A DNA stretch of 64,000 nucleotides, taken from assembly GCA_049510975.1 (NCBI GenBank), contig JBEKYM010000021.1, positions 57,730 through 121,729 of the forward strand, read 5' to 3'. The translations under genes were made by a program, and so were the position numbers. This DNA comes from JAKACA01 sp049510975 (GTDB lineage: Bacteria; Actinomycetota; Acidimicrobiia; Acidimicrobiales; Bog-793). Of the stretch, positions 40,580-49,086 are shown in pieces (the stretch's first letter is position 1; each line of letters opens with the position of its first letter). The notes beneath the pieces were generated by a model. The model worked only from the letters and a program-made list of their open reading frames with translations. It ran no database searches and was not told where the DNA came from.

Positions 40580-42391
40580 TCAACCAGCTGGCTTCGGTTC
40601 GGGCGCGACGACCCGGATGTGAAGCTCCTCCAGCTGCCGAGCGCCCAGTGAGCGGGGTGAGCCCGACATGAGATCGGCGCCGGATTGGGTCTTCGGAAAG
40701 GCGATGACCTCGCGGATGTTCTCCTCGCCGGCGAGCACGGCCGCCAGCCGGTCGACACCGAAGGCAAAGCCGCCGTGTGGCGGCGCCCCGTACCGGAATG
40801 CACCCAGCAAGAACCCGAAACGGCTCGCAGCCTCTTCGTCGGTGATCCCGAGGGCGGAGAAGACCCGGGCCTGGATGTCGGCCCGGTGGATCCGGATACT
40901 GCCCGAACCGAGCTCCCAACCGTTGACGACGAGATCGTAGGACTGCGAGCGGACGCTGAGCGGGTCCGTCTCGAGCAGGTCGAGGTCGTCGGGGTGGGGC
41001 ATCGTGAACGGATGGTGGGCTGCCTGCGGGTTGCCAGATTCGTCGACACCCTCGAACATCGGGAACTCCGAGACCCACAAGAACCGCAGCGGTCGCTCCC
41101 AAACGGGCGGCTGACCGAGGTCGAGGCGAAGCTGACCAAGGGTTCTGCACGTCGTCACCCGCTCACCTGCCACGATGAGGAGCAGGTCCCCCGGCTTGGC
41201 GCCCGTGAGCTCGACGATGGCGGCTTGCTCCCCGGCGGAGAGGAACTTCGCCACCGGTGACTCGATCGGCGTGTCACCGTCGGCTGCCAGCACCCGCATC
41301 CACACGAGACCGGCGGCCCCGAGTTGCTTGGCACGGTCGGTGAGGGCATCGAGGCGGCTCCGGCCGAGGCTGGCGCCGTCTTCGACTCGGATCGCCCGTA
41401 CGCATGGGGCCTGAAAGGCGCGGAATTCCGTCGCCACGACCGCTGGGGCGAGGTCGACGATCTCCATGCCGAAGCGCAGGTCCGGTTTGTCGGTGCCGTA
41501 GGTGTCGAGCGCCTCGTTCCAGGTCATGCGGACGACTGGCGGCGGCACGTCGCCGGTGGCCTCAGCCGCCGCATCGAGCACCGCCACCGAGACGACGTCC
41601 CAGATGTCCTCCTGGGTGACGAACGACGCCTCGAGGTCGAGCTGGGAGAATTCGAATTGACGGTCGGCCCGCAGGTCCTCGTCCCGCATGCAGCGAGCGA
41701 TCTGGTAGTAGCGGTCCACGCCGCCCACCATCAGCAACTGTTTGGCGATCTGCGGGCTCTGCGGCAGGACATAGAACGTCCCCGCCTGCAGGCGCGACGG
41801 GATGGCGAATTCGCGGGCACCCTCGGGCGTGGGCACCCACAGCAGTGGCGTCTCCACCTCGACGAAACCCTGCCGGTCCATGGCGCGCCGGAGCGCCCCG
41901 TTCACCTTCGCCCGGATACGGAGGTTGCGCTGCATCCGATCGGTGCGAAGGTCGATGTAGCGATATCGCAGGCGCACGGGCTCGTCGGTCTCGGCACGAG
42001 CATCGAGTGAGAACGGCGGCGCCTCGGCGGCGGCCAGAAGCTCGACGCTCTCGGCCCCGACCTCGATCTCCCCGGTGGCCAGCGCCGGGTTCACCTTGTC
42101 CTCCGGCCGCAGGCGGACCGTCCCGCAGATGCGCACGACGTGCTCCGATCGCAGGTCCTGCCCGCCGTCCACGACACATTGGACGACGCCGGTGTGGTCG
42201 CGAAGGTCGATGAAGGCGAGATGCTCACCGTGCTCGCGACGCCGCGCCACCCAGCCGCAGAGGGCGACGTCCTCGCCGACATCGGCTGCGGTCAGCGTGC
42301 CGCAGTAGCGGGTGCGCAAGCCGCGCGGCCGCGCCGGGTCATCAGCGGTCACGGGACCCGAGGTGGGGCGCGAGGGGTCGATGTCGGACAT
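40580..42391 (-). CDS. aspS: Aspartyl-tRNA synthetase, probably non-discriminating
   Basis: A 603-residue bacterial-type AspRS. The N-terminal OB fold binds the anticodon (LCGWVARRREHGEHLAFIDLRD). Class II motifs include the TPEGAREF region, LPQSPQIAKQLLMVGG, CMRDEDLRADRQFEFSQLDLEASF and the C-terminal FGVDRLAAVLAG. A GAD insertion domain lies in the middle. The His after RRRE occupies the position reported to mark non-discriminating AspRS, which would also make Asp-tRNA-Asn for GatCAB. GGAGG precedes ATG 42391. It follows rel on the minus strand by 11 nt. Confidence 0.95.
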   Translation of the reverse strand: MSDIDPSRPTSGPVTADDPARPRGLRTRYCGTLTAADVGEDVALCGWVARRREHGEHLAFIDLRDHTGVVQCVVDGGQDLRSEHVVRICGTVRLRPEDKVNPALATGEIEVGAESVELLAAAEAPPFSLDARAETDEPVRLRYRYIDLRTDRMQRNLRIRAKVNGALRRAMDRQGFVEVETPLLWVPTPEGAREFAIPSRLQAGTFYVLPQSPQIAKQLLMVGGVDRYYQIARCMRDEDLRADRQFEFSQLDLEASFVTQEDIWDVVSVAVLDAAAEATGDVPPPVVRMTWNEALDTYGTDKPDLRFGMEIVDLAPAVVATEFRAFQAPCVRAIRVEDGASLGRSRLDALTDRAKQLGAAGLVWMRVLAADGDTPIESPVAKFLSAGEQAAIVELTGAKPGDLLLIVAGERVTTCRTLGQLRLDLGQPPVWERPLRFLWVSEFPMFEGVDESGNPQAAHHPFTMPHPDDLDLLETDPLSVRSQSYDLVVNGWELGSGSIRIHRADIQARVFSALGITDEEAASRFGFLLGAFRYGAPPHGGFAFGVDRLAAVLAGEENIREVIAFPKTQSGADLMSGSPRSLGARQLEELHIRVVAPEPKPAG

Positions 42392-43590
42392 GGTCCTCCG
42401 GCTCAATTCTCTTCGGACGAAGCGGCGGCGCCGGCCTCTTCGGGCGACGAAGAGGTGGCTGCGCCGGGAAGCAGCCGGTAGGCGTCGTAGACGCTGTCGA
42501 GCTGGCGCAGGGACGTGAGCACCGAGTCCAGGTGGGCCGGATCGGCGAGCTCGAACTCGAAGCGCATCCGGCTCACCCTATCGCCCGAGGTGTTCGAGGA
42601 CGAAGAGAGAATGCTCACGTGATGCTCGGAGAGCACGCGGGCGGCGTCGGCCAACAGGCGTGCGCGGTCGAGGGCCTTCACCTCGATGCCGGCGACGAAG
42701 ACGCCCCGGCGGTCGTCGTCCCACTCGACTTCGATGACCCGCTCCGCCTCGTTGTCCGCTAGGGCGATGGCGTTGGCACAGTCCTCGCGGTGGACCGACA
42801 CACCGCGACCCTTCGTGATGAACCCGACGACGCGGTCGCCCGGGACCGGCGTGCAGCAACGCGACAGCCTCACCATCACGTCGTCGAGCCCTTCGACGTA
42901 GATGGCGCTGCTGCGCCGGCTCGACGGGCGGCGCGGCGTGAGCGCCGTGGCGGCAGGCTGCACCTCGCCGTCACCGCCGTGCAGCTCGCGCTCGAGGCGC
43001 TGGACGATCGACTGGCCCGAGACGTGACCCTCGCCGAGGGCAGCGTGCAACGTGTCGAGATCGCCGTATCCGAGATTGGCGGCGATCGCCAGCAGCGACG
43101 GCGAGCTCTGCAGCTTCTGCACGGGCAAGCCGGCTCGCCGCAGCGCCTTTGCGAGCTCCTCGCGGCCGGCGTCGATGGCGTCCTCGCGGCGCTCACGTGA
43201 GAACCACTGGCGGATCTTGTTGCGGGCTCGCGGGGAGGTGACGATCTTCAGCCAGTCCCGCGACGGGCCGGCCGAGCGGATCTTCGAAGTGACGATCTCG
43301 ACGGTGTCGCCCGACTTGAGATGCGTCTCGAGCGGGACGAGGCGGCCGTTCACTCGGGCACCCACGCAGCGGTGACCGACCTCGGTGTGGATGGAGTAGG
43401 CGAAGTCGACCGGTGTCGCACCGGCCGGGAGCGTCATGATCTCGCCCTTCGGCGTGAAGACGTAGACCTCGTCGTATTCGAGGTCCTCCTTCAGGGTCTC
43501 GAGGAACTCCTGCGGGTCGGGGGTTTCTCGCTCCCAGTCCATGATGCGCTGGAGCCAGGCGATCTCGTCGGTCGAGCGCGCCCCGCGACC

Positions 43591-43650
43591 GGAGGAATGC
43601 TGCCCGGAGGAGTGCTGCCCGGAGGAATGCTGCCCGGACGAATGCTGGGG
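43591..43650 (-). repeat. 15-bp tandem repeat (four copies) in rel encoding QHSSG
   Basis: Four 15-bp units at 43591, 43606, 43621 and 43636 (GGAGGAATGCTGCCC and variants) encode QHSSG four times on the minus strand. They lie between the synthetase and TGS domains. Copy-number change keeps the frame and alters only a linker. Confidence 0.85.
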
Positions 43651-43952
43651 AGCCTCTTTGTACCCCCAGTGCGCCGCGATGCCGTGCTCGGCCCGTTCGT
43701 GCATCTCGTAGGTCCGGATCTGGACCTCGACGGGTTTGCCCTGGGGACCCACGACGGTGGTGTGCAGGGACTGGTACAAGTTGAATTTCGGGGAGTTGAT
43801 GTAGTCCTTGAAGCGGCCCGGCACCGGTGGCCAGAGGGAATGCACGACGCCGAGCGCCGCCCAGCAGTCCTTCTCCGCCGCCACGATCACGCGGATGGCG
43901 ACGAGGTCGGTGATGTCGTCGAACTCCTTCGAGCGCACGACCATCTTCTCGT

Positions 43953-44002
43953 AGATGCTCCAGAGGTGCTTCGGGCGAGATGCTCCAGAGGTGCTTCGGG
44001 CG
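43953..44002. repeat. Perfect 25-bp tandem duplication disrupting rel
   Basis: Bases 43953-43977 and 43978-44002 are identical (AGATGCTCCAGAGGTGCTTC followed by GGGCG). Because 25 is not a multiple of three, the second copy shifts the reading frame. A single copy gives the conserved RSH sequence TGRPKHLWSIYEKM. Confidence 0.95.
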
Positions 44003-44965
44003 GCCGGTGACCTCCGCCTCGATACCGAGCTCGGACAGCCTTCCGCGCATGGCGGCGAGCACCTCGGCAAGCTCGGCCTCGCGCCGCGGCGCCCGCGTCG
44101 CCACCATCTGGGCGATCTCGGCAAACCGCTTCGGGTGCTCGGTCTCGAAGGACAGATCCTCGAGCTGCCACTTGATCTCCTGGATCCCGAGGCGGTGAGC
44201 GAGCGGGGCGTAGATGTCGAGGGTCTCGCGGGCGATGCGGTTGCGTTTCCACTCCGGCAGGGCATCGATCGTGCGCATGTTGTGCAGCCTGTCGGCGAGC
44301 TTGATCACGAGCACGCGCCAGTCGCGTGCCATCGCCACGAAGAGCTTGCGCATGGAGGCGGCCTGCTGTGCCTCCTTCGACCCGAACCGCAACCGGTCGA
44401 GCTTCGTGACGCCGTCGACGATGTCGGCCACTTGTGGGCCGAACTCGCGGCGGATCTGGTCGAGATCGACCTTCGTGTCCTCGACGGCGTCGTGCAACAG
44501 GGCGGCACAAGCGCTGACGGCGTCGAGCCCGAGCTCGGCCACGACCGTCGCCACGGCCACCGGGTGGGTGATGTAGGCCTCGCCCGAGGCCCGTCTCTGG
44601 CCCTGGTGCGCCTTGGCCGCCATGTTGTGAGCTCGCCGCACGGCTGAGAAGTCCTGATCGGGGCGGTGCTTCTCGAGAATGGCGATGATGCCGTCGACCG
44701 ACTCGGTCGGGGGCGGGATGTTCGTCCGGGCGAGGTTCTCGACGATGACGGGCATGTGCGCGTCGCCCGATGGCGGCAGCGCATCACCTGGCGGCAGCTC
44801 GCCACCATCGTCCGGCCCTTCGTCGAGGGTCACCTCGTCGCCCGGTGAGCGAGTCATCCCCGCGAGCGTACCGTTGGCAGGAGATCTGACAGTGACGCCG
44901 GCCCGATGGCCGTCGCCGCCGGCACCGGCTCGGGCGGCGCATTGGGACCGATGCCAGGTGCAAGT

Positions 44966-44971
44966 TAGGCT
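44966..44971 (+). promoter_or_regulatory. Leaderless -10 element of the anchored-protein gene
   Basis: TAGGCT lies 10 nt upstream of GTG 44982, with no ribosome-binding site in between. Confidence 0.45.
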
Positions 44972-44981
44972 GGGCGCGCTC

Positions 44982-45578
44982 GTGTCTACCGTCTCTGCAT
45001 CTCGCCCGGGCAGCCCCTCGCTGCGACCGGCCGCCATCGTTCTTGCGATCGCGGCGGTCATCGTGCTGTCCGGTGCCGCCCTTGCGCTCGTGGGCTCGGC
45101 CTCCGCCCACGCACCAGCAGCCCAGCTCGGCACGAACGTTGCCGGCGTGCCCTACCAGGCCATCCCCGCCCAGGCCGACCTGAAGCACATCGAGTCCCAG
45201 GACGAGCCCCCGGCCGACGTCGTGAAGTCCCTCACCGTGCCGGCCAACTCCAAGTACATCGGCGACTCCAACGAGGCCGCCGACGCTGATCAGTACGAAC
45301 GAAGCATCTCGTTCTCGGTGCCGAACCCGAGCAACACCGTGGCGCTCTTCTACTCAAAGGTGCTGGCCGCAGCGCATTGGTCGCTCCAGTTCAACGGCAA
45401 GGCCGCCGGCGATCTCGAGCTGATCGCGCAGCGAAACGGCAGCGACGGCTACCAGTGGCGCGTCGCCGTCGTCATCACTTCGGTGAACCCGCGGCTCTCC
45501 CCCGCCCTCGCCGGCTCGAGCCAAACCTCGACGAGCTCGGTCGTCATGACGGTGTACCAGGTCGAGGACGCCAGCTAG
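44982..45578 (+). CDS. Membrane-anchored or secreted hypothetical protein
   Basis: A 198-residue protein of unknown function. A basic start is followed by a hydrophobic segment (AAIVLAIAAVIVLSGAALALVGSASA, about residues 15-40), a signal anchor or signal peptide. The extracellular part has SVPNPSNTVALFYSKVLAAAHWSLQFNGKA and WRVAVVITSVNP, a small alpha/beta domain with no catalytic motif that I recognise. GTG 44982 follows a leaderless-type -10. It is divergent from rel. Confidence 0.75.
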   Translation: MSTVSASRPGSPSLRPAAIVLAIAAVIVLSGAALALVGSASAHAPAAQLGTNVAGVPYQAIPAQADLKHIESQDEPPADVVKSLTVPANSKYIGDSNEAADADQYERSISFSVPNPSNTVALFYSKVLAAAHWSLQFNGKAAGDLELIAQRNGSDGYQWRVAVVITSVNPRLSPALAGSSQTSTSSVVMTVYQVEDAS

Positions 45579-45603
45579 GCCCCCACGGCGCCCGGACGCG
45601 ACG

Positions 45604-45655
45604 GCTCGCCGGCTCGCAGCAGCACCCGAAGGCGAACTGCTGCAGACCGGCGAGC
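45604..45655. terminator. Two-part stem-loop between convergent genes
   Basis: GCTCGCCGG (45604-45612) pairs with CCGGCGAGC (45647-45655), and GCAGCAG (45616-45622) pairs with CTGCTGC (45637-45643). A 3x3 internal loop separates the stems and a 14-nt loop closes them. It lies in the 94-bp gap between convergent genes. A bidirectional terminator is likely, although no T-tract follows. Confidence 0.65.
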
Positions 45656-45672
45656 TCTCGAACTGCCTCGGC

Positions 45673-46308
45673 TCAGCGGTTGGGCTGGGGGGTGTAGCGC
45701 AGGTACGGCTTGACGGCGTTGAAGCCCTTCGGGAACTTCTCCTTCGCCGTCTCGTCGCTCACTGCCGGGACGATGATCACGTCCTCGCCCTCGTGCCAGT
45801 TGACCGGCGTGGCGACCGAGTAATTCGCCGTCAGCTGCAACGAGTCGAGCACCCGCAGGATCTCCTCGAAGTTGCGGCCGGTGCTCGCCGGGTAGGTGAT
45901 CGTGAGCTTGACCTTCTTGTCGGGGCCGATCACGAAGACCGAGCGCACCGTCAGGGTGTCGCTGGCGTTGGGGTGGACCATGCCGTACAGGTCTGCGACC
46001 TTGCGGTTCTCGTCGCCGATGAGCGGGTAGTTCAGCTTGTTGCCGGTGACGTCCTCGATGTCCTGGCTCCAGTTGTTGTGAGACTCCACGTTGTCGACCG
46101 AGACGCCGATGACCTTGGCACCGCGCTTGGCGAACTCGTCCTTCAGCCGTGCCACCTCACCGAGCTCGGTCGTGCAGACCGGCGTGAAGTCCTTCGGGTG
46201 CGAGAACAGGATTCCCCAGCCGTCGCCGAGCCATTCGTGGAAGTTGATCGTGCCTTCGGTCGTATCGGCAGTGAAGTCGGGGGCGATATCGCCGAGTTGC
46301 AGGGCCAT
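45673..46308 (-). CDS. 1-Cys peroxiredoxin (Prx6/AhpC-TSA family)
   Basis: A 211-residue peroxiredoxin that reduces H2O2 and organic hydroperoxides. The peroxidatic Cys is Cys45 in DFTPVCTTE. No resolving Cys is evident in the C-terminal domain, and the length and C-terminus (SVATPVNWHEGEDVIIVPAVSDE) fit the 1-Cys Prx6 group. AGGAG precedes ATG 46308. Monocistronic, divergent from the ComF-like gene. Confidence 0.94.
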   Translation of the reverse strand: MALQLGDIAPDFTADTTEGTINFHEWLGDGWGILFSHPKDFTPVCTTELGEVARLKDEFAKRGAKVIGVSVDNVESHNNWSQDIEDVTGNKLNYPLIGDENRKVADLYGMVHPNASDTLTVRSVFVIGPDKKVKLTITYPASTGRNFEEILRVLDSLQLTANYSVATPVNWHEGEDVIIVPAVSDETAKEKFPKGFNAVKPYLRYTPQPNR

Positions 46309-46500
46309 TGCTTTCTCCTGTCGTGCTGTTGGTTAGAGGGGTCGGGTCGTCGTACAGCGGAGCCTCCGCGGCGTAACTGCTCGGAAGGCGAATGCCGATG
46401 ACAATAGTCGGGTTTCTGACGGTCGTGTCCAGCGGCGCATCGGCTCTGGTCGCCGGCGGCCGCGCATGGCTTGCCACCAGGGCAACGCGCACCCCCTTCG

Positions 46501-46506
46501 TAGCCT
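46501..46506 (+). promoter_or_regulatory. Leaderless -10 element of the ComF-like gene
   Basis: TAGCCT lies 8 nt before ATG 46515. This favours 46515 over an upstream in-frame start at 46392, whose extra residues lack family character. Confidence 0.45.
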
Positions 46507-46514
46507 GGCCGCCG

Positions 46515-47360
46515 ATGGAACCGCTCCCGCAGACGTCCGTACCGCTCGCAGGGCGCCTGCAAGTCCCGGCGCAAGCCGAAGCCAGCCGCCGGCCGGCGCG
46601 GTACGCAATCTGCTCCACGTGCCACGGCCCGGCCGCCCCTTCACGGCGGCAGTGTTGGAGCTGTGCGGTCGTGGGCAGCCGCCTCGGGAGCCTCCCGCCG
46701 GTCGTGCCCGTCTTCGTGTTCGGGCTCGGGACGCCCGTGCACGGCGCCCTCGTCGGCTACAAGGCCGGCGCGACCGCCTCGGGTCGTGCCGTGCGAGCGG
46801 CCGCCTTGGCCGAGGTGCTCGGCGAGTGGCTGGAGCGGCATGCTGCCTGCCTGCTCGGTGACGCCGGCGAAGCGATGCTCGTGCCGGTGCCATCCTCCGC
46901 CGGCGGGCGGGCGTCCTGGCACGGGCGTCACCCGCTCGAGGGCCTCTGTGCATCGGCGGCGCCCCGCTCCGGCCGGCTCCGACCCGAGCCGGTCTTGTTA
47001 CCTGGGCCGGAGCCGCCGCGGCGGCTGCAGGCGAGCCGGAGGGGTTTCGTCGTCGAGAACCCTGGGAGCCTTTCCGGTCGGACGGCTCTCGTCGTGGACG
47101 ACATGTTCGTCTCCGGGTCACGCATCCTGAGCGCGGCAGCCGCCCTCACCGATGCCGGCGTCCGCGTCACGGCCGCCGTGCCGATCGGCCGCCTCGTGCG
47201 GCCGGATCACAACGCCGCCACGTACGCCTACTGGGGGGACCGCTCCGCCACACCTTTCGACCCGGCGATCTGCCCGCGCTGTGCTCCCGGCCGGGGGCGA
47301 CGCCGCGTGTCCGCATTCGGGACTGGCCTCGCCAGCGTCTCGCAGCGACTGGCCGCCTGA
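46515..47360 (+). CDS. ComF/phosphoribosyltransferase-like protein with zinc-finger N-terminus
   Basis: A 281-residue protein of ComF type. An N-terminal cysteine motif, ICSTCHGPAAPSRRQCWSC (about residues 32-50), is the usual ComF zinc finger. The region FGLGTPVHGALVGYKAG resembles the ComF YxGxxRxLIxxxK segment, and RTALVVDDMFVSGSRILSAAAAL near 195-215 is the PRPP-binding loop of type I phosphoribosyltransferases. ComF proteins are linked to natural transformation or DNA handling. The zinc finger and the acidic DD pair support function. Confidence 0.8.
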   Translation: MEPLPQTSVPLAGRLQVPAQAEASRRPARYAICSTCHGPAAPSRRQCWSCAVVGSRLGSLPPVVPVFVFGLGTPVHGALVGYKAGATASGRAVRAAALAEVLGEWLERHAACLLGDAGEAMLVPVPSSAGGRASWHGRHPLEGLCASAAPRSGRLRPEPVLLPGPEPPRRLQASRRGFVVENPGSLSGRTALVVDDMFVSGSRILSAAAALTDAGVRVTAAVPIGRLVRPDHNAATYAYWGDRSATPFDPAICPRCAPGRGRRRVSAFGTGLASVSQRLAA

Positions 47361-47371
47361 GCCGCGTGCGC

Positions 47372-48241
47372 TCAGGGCAGGAGCAGCTTGCCGAGCCTGG
47401 CCGTGGCGAGCCGGAGACCGGCCAGCCCCATGGCGGCCAGATAGGCCACGTGGGCGAGGAGGGGTAGCCCGAGGACGCCGGCGTCGAGCTCCCGCATGAG
47501 CGCCACGCCCTGGTAGAGGGGCGTGCACGTGACCACGACCTGCAGCCAGCCGGGGTACACCGCCAGAGGGTAGAAGACGGCCGAGAAGAGGAACAGCGGC
47601 ATGATGGCCAGGAAGAGGAAGTCGAAGTCCTGCCAGTTTCGGATGAACGAGGTGAGGCCCATGCCGACGCCGCCGAAGGCGAAGCCGACGAGCGCTGCGC
47701 ACGGGAGGCACAGGATCGCCCACGGGCTCGCCACGAGCCCCATGACGGCCATGACGACGAGAAACGCCGTCGAGTAGAGCGACCCCCGCAGCAACGCCCA
47801 CGACAACTCGCCGAGGGTGATGTCCCGCACCCTGAGGGGGGTGGCGAGGATGGCGTCGTAGGTCTTCGTGATCTTGAGCTTGAAGAAGATGTTGAACGTG
47901 GCGTCGAAGACCGCACCGTTCATCGCCGAGGAGGCGAGCAGCCCAGGGGCGACGTAGGTGGCATAGGTGACCGCATGGCCCCCGAGGCGGAGCTGGCCGA
48001 CGAGGTGGTTCAGTCCGAGACCAATGGAGAGCAGGTAGAACAGCGGCTCGAAGAAACCCGACACGAGGAACAGCCACCCTCGCCGGTACGCCCGCATGTT
48101 GCGCCCGAGCACTCGCCTCGCCCGCCCGGGTCCGAGGAGGCCGGCGGGAAGCACGCGCAGCGGCAGGGAGACCGAGCCCTCCTCGCCGAACACGCGGTGG
48201 CCGGCGGCGGCGGCGGCCGCGGTGCTGCGACCAGCCCTCAT
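47372..48241 (-). CDS. ABC-2 type transporter permease
   Basis: A 289-residue ABC-2 permease with six helices. The sequence NMRAYRRGWLFLVSGFFEPLFYLLSIGLGL opens the core, GLLASSAMNGAVFDATFNIFFKLK follows, and the C-terminal LFLFSAVFYPLAVYPGWLQVVVTCTPLYQGVALMREL is typical of drug/lipooligosaccharide exporters (NodJ/DrrB group). ATG 48241 overlaps the stop of a second ABC-2 permease (ATGA), so the exporter is probably a heterodimer. Substrate not evident. Confidence 0.9.
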   Translation of the reverse strand: MRAGRSTAAAAAAGHRVFGEEGSVSLPLRVLPAGLLGPGRARRVLGRNMRAYRRGWLFLVSGFFEPLFYLLSIGLGLNHLVGQLRLGGHAVTYATYVAPGLLASSAMNGAVFDATFNIFFKLKITKTYDAILATPLRVRDITLGELSWALLRGSLYSTAFLVVMAVMGLVASPWAILCLPCAALVGFAFGGVGMGLTSFIRNWQDFDFLFLAIMPLFLFSAVFYPLAVYPGWLQVVVTCTPLYQGVALMRELDAGVLGLPLLAHVAYLAAMGLAGLRLATARLGKLLLP

Positions 48242-49086
48242 TGGAACATCCGAGCCACATAGGTCCGTCGCCCCCAGGCGATCCCGGCCACGACCATCAC
48301 GATCAAGTAGCCGGCGTGGACGAGGCCGTCGGCGAGGCCGAGGTTCCCGAGCACGAGGCCGCGGCACAGCGCCACGCCGTGATACAGCGGCGTGATCCGG
48401 GCGACCGTCTGCAGCCAGCCGGGCAGCTGGGCGAGCGGGAAGAACGTCCCTGAGAAGAGGAAGAGCGGGATGATCGCCATGCGGTACACGAGCGAGAAGG
48501 CGTTGTCGTTCTCCTGCTTGGCGCTGAAGGCGGTCATCGGGGCGGCGAAGGCCAACCCGGTGATGACCGCCGCCGGGAGGGCGAGGATCGCCCAGCACGA
48601 CCGAACGTCGCCGAAGGCGGCGAGGATGCCGAGGAAGACGGTCGCGGCCGTCGCCAAGCGGCTGGCGATGAAGGCGAGAAACCCCATCTGCACGCTGCGG
48701 ACCGGGATCGGCGCCGAGATCATGGCGAAGTAGGTGCGGTCCCACCTGACACCGTTCATCACTGGGTAGGTCGATTCGTTGTAACCCATCTGCATCGCCG
48801 TGGCGGCCAGCAGGCCGGGTGCGATGAACTGCACGTAGGTCTCCCCGCCGAGCCGGGCGAGGCCGTTCGCGCCGGCGGTGAGGTGCTGGTCGACGAGATG
48901 GCCGAGCCCGAGCCCCATTGCCAGCAGGTAGAGCAGCGGGTACAGGAAGCTCGAGGTGAGCGTGCCCCGCCACGTCCGCCGGTAGCGCAACAGCATGTAG
49001 CCGTAGACACGGCGCGTCCCCCCGCGACCGCCGTCTCGGAGCGGGTCGAACGGGACCTCGATGCCGGCCTGGCGGACGGCACTCAC
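48238..49086 (-). CDS. ABC-2 type transporter permease
   Basis: A 282-residue ABC-2 permease, paralogous to its neighbour: YMLLRYRRTWRGTLTSSFLYPLLYLLAMGLGLGHLV, GLLAATAMQMGYNESTYPVMNGVRWDRTYF and LFLFSGTFFPLAQLPGWLQTVARITPLYHGVALCRGL. GTG 49086 overlaps the ATPase stop (GTGA), and its stop overlaps the other permease. The three genes thus encode one exporter with one ATPase and two permeases. Confidence 0.9.
   Translation of the reverse strand: MSAVRQAGIEVPFDPLRDGGRGGTRRVYGYMLLRYRRTWRGTLTSSFLYPLLYLLAMGLGLGHLVDQHLTAGANGLARLGGETYVQFIAPGLLAATAMQMGYNESTYPVMNGVRWDRTYFAMISAPIPVRSVQMGFLAFIASRLATAATVFLGILAAFGDVRSCWAILALPAAVITGLAFAAPMTAFSAKQENDNAFSLVYRMAIIPLFLFSGTFFPLAQLPGWLQTVARITPLYHGVALCRGLVLGNLGLADGLVHAGYLIVMVVAGIAWGRRTYVARMFQ

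Larger units (their letters stand above)
42403..44857 (-). pseudogene. rel: Rel (p)ppGpp synthetase/hydrolase, frameshifted by a 25-bp tandem duplication
   Basis: Long RSH protein, intact apart from one frame break. The 5' part (from ATG 44857) encodes the HD hydrolase domain (HDAVEDTKVDLDQI, then RLHNMRTI) up to TGRPKHLWSI. The rest, in the next frame, encodes the synthetase (YEKMVVRSKEFDDITDLVAI, then FNLYQSLHTTV), TGS (VYVFTPKGEIMTLPAGATPVDFAY), the Cys-containing RCCTPVPGD segment and a C-terminal ACT domain. The break coincides exactly with a perfect 25-bp direct repeat at 43953-44002. Removing one copy restores a continuous 809-residue protein. As written, a hydrolase-only protein with a long out-of-frame tail would be made. 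This may be a real mutation, a reversible switch or an assembly error. Confidence 0.88.

Noticed and set aside
43193..44020. Continuation of the rel 5' frame beyond the 25-bp duplication
   Set aside because: The residues after the repeat are Arg/Pro-rich shadow sequence; the conserved synthetase, TGS and ACT domains lie in the other frame.
46392..46514. N-terminal extension of the ComF-like protein
   Set aside because: The extra residues show no family similarity, and a leaderless-type -10 sits just before ATG 46515.
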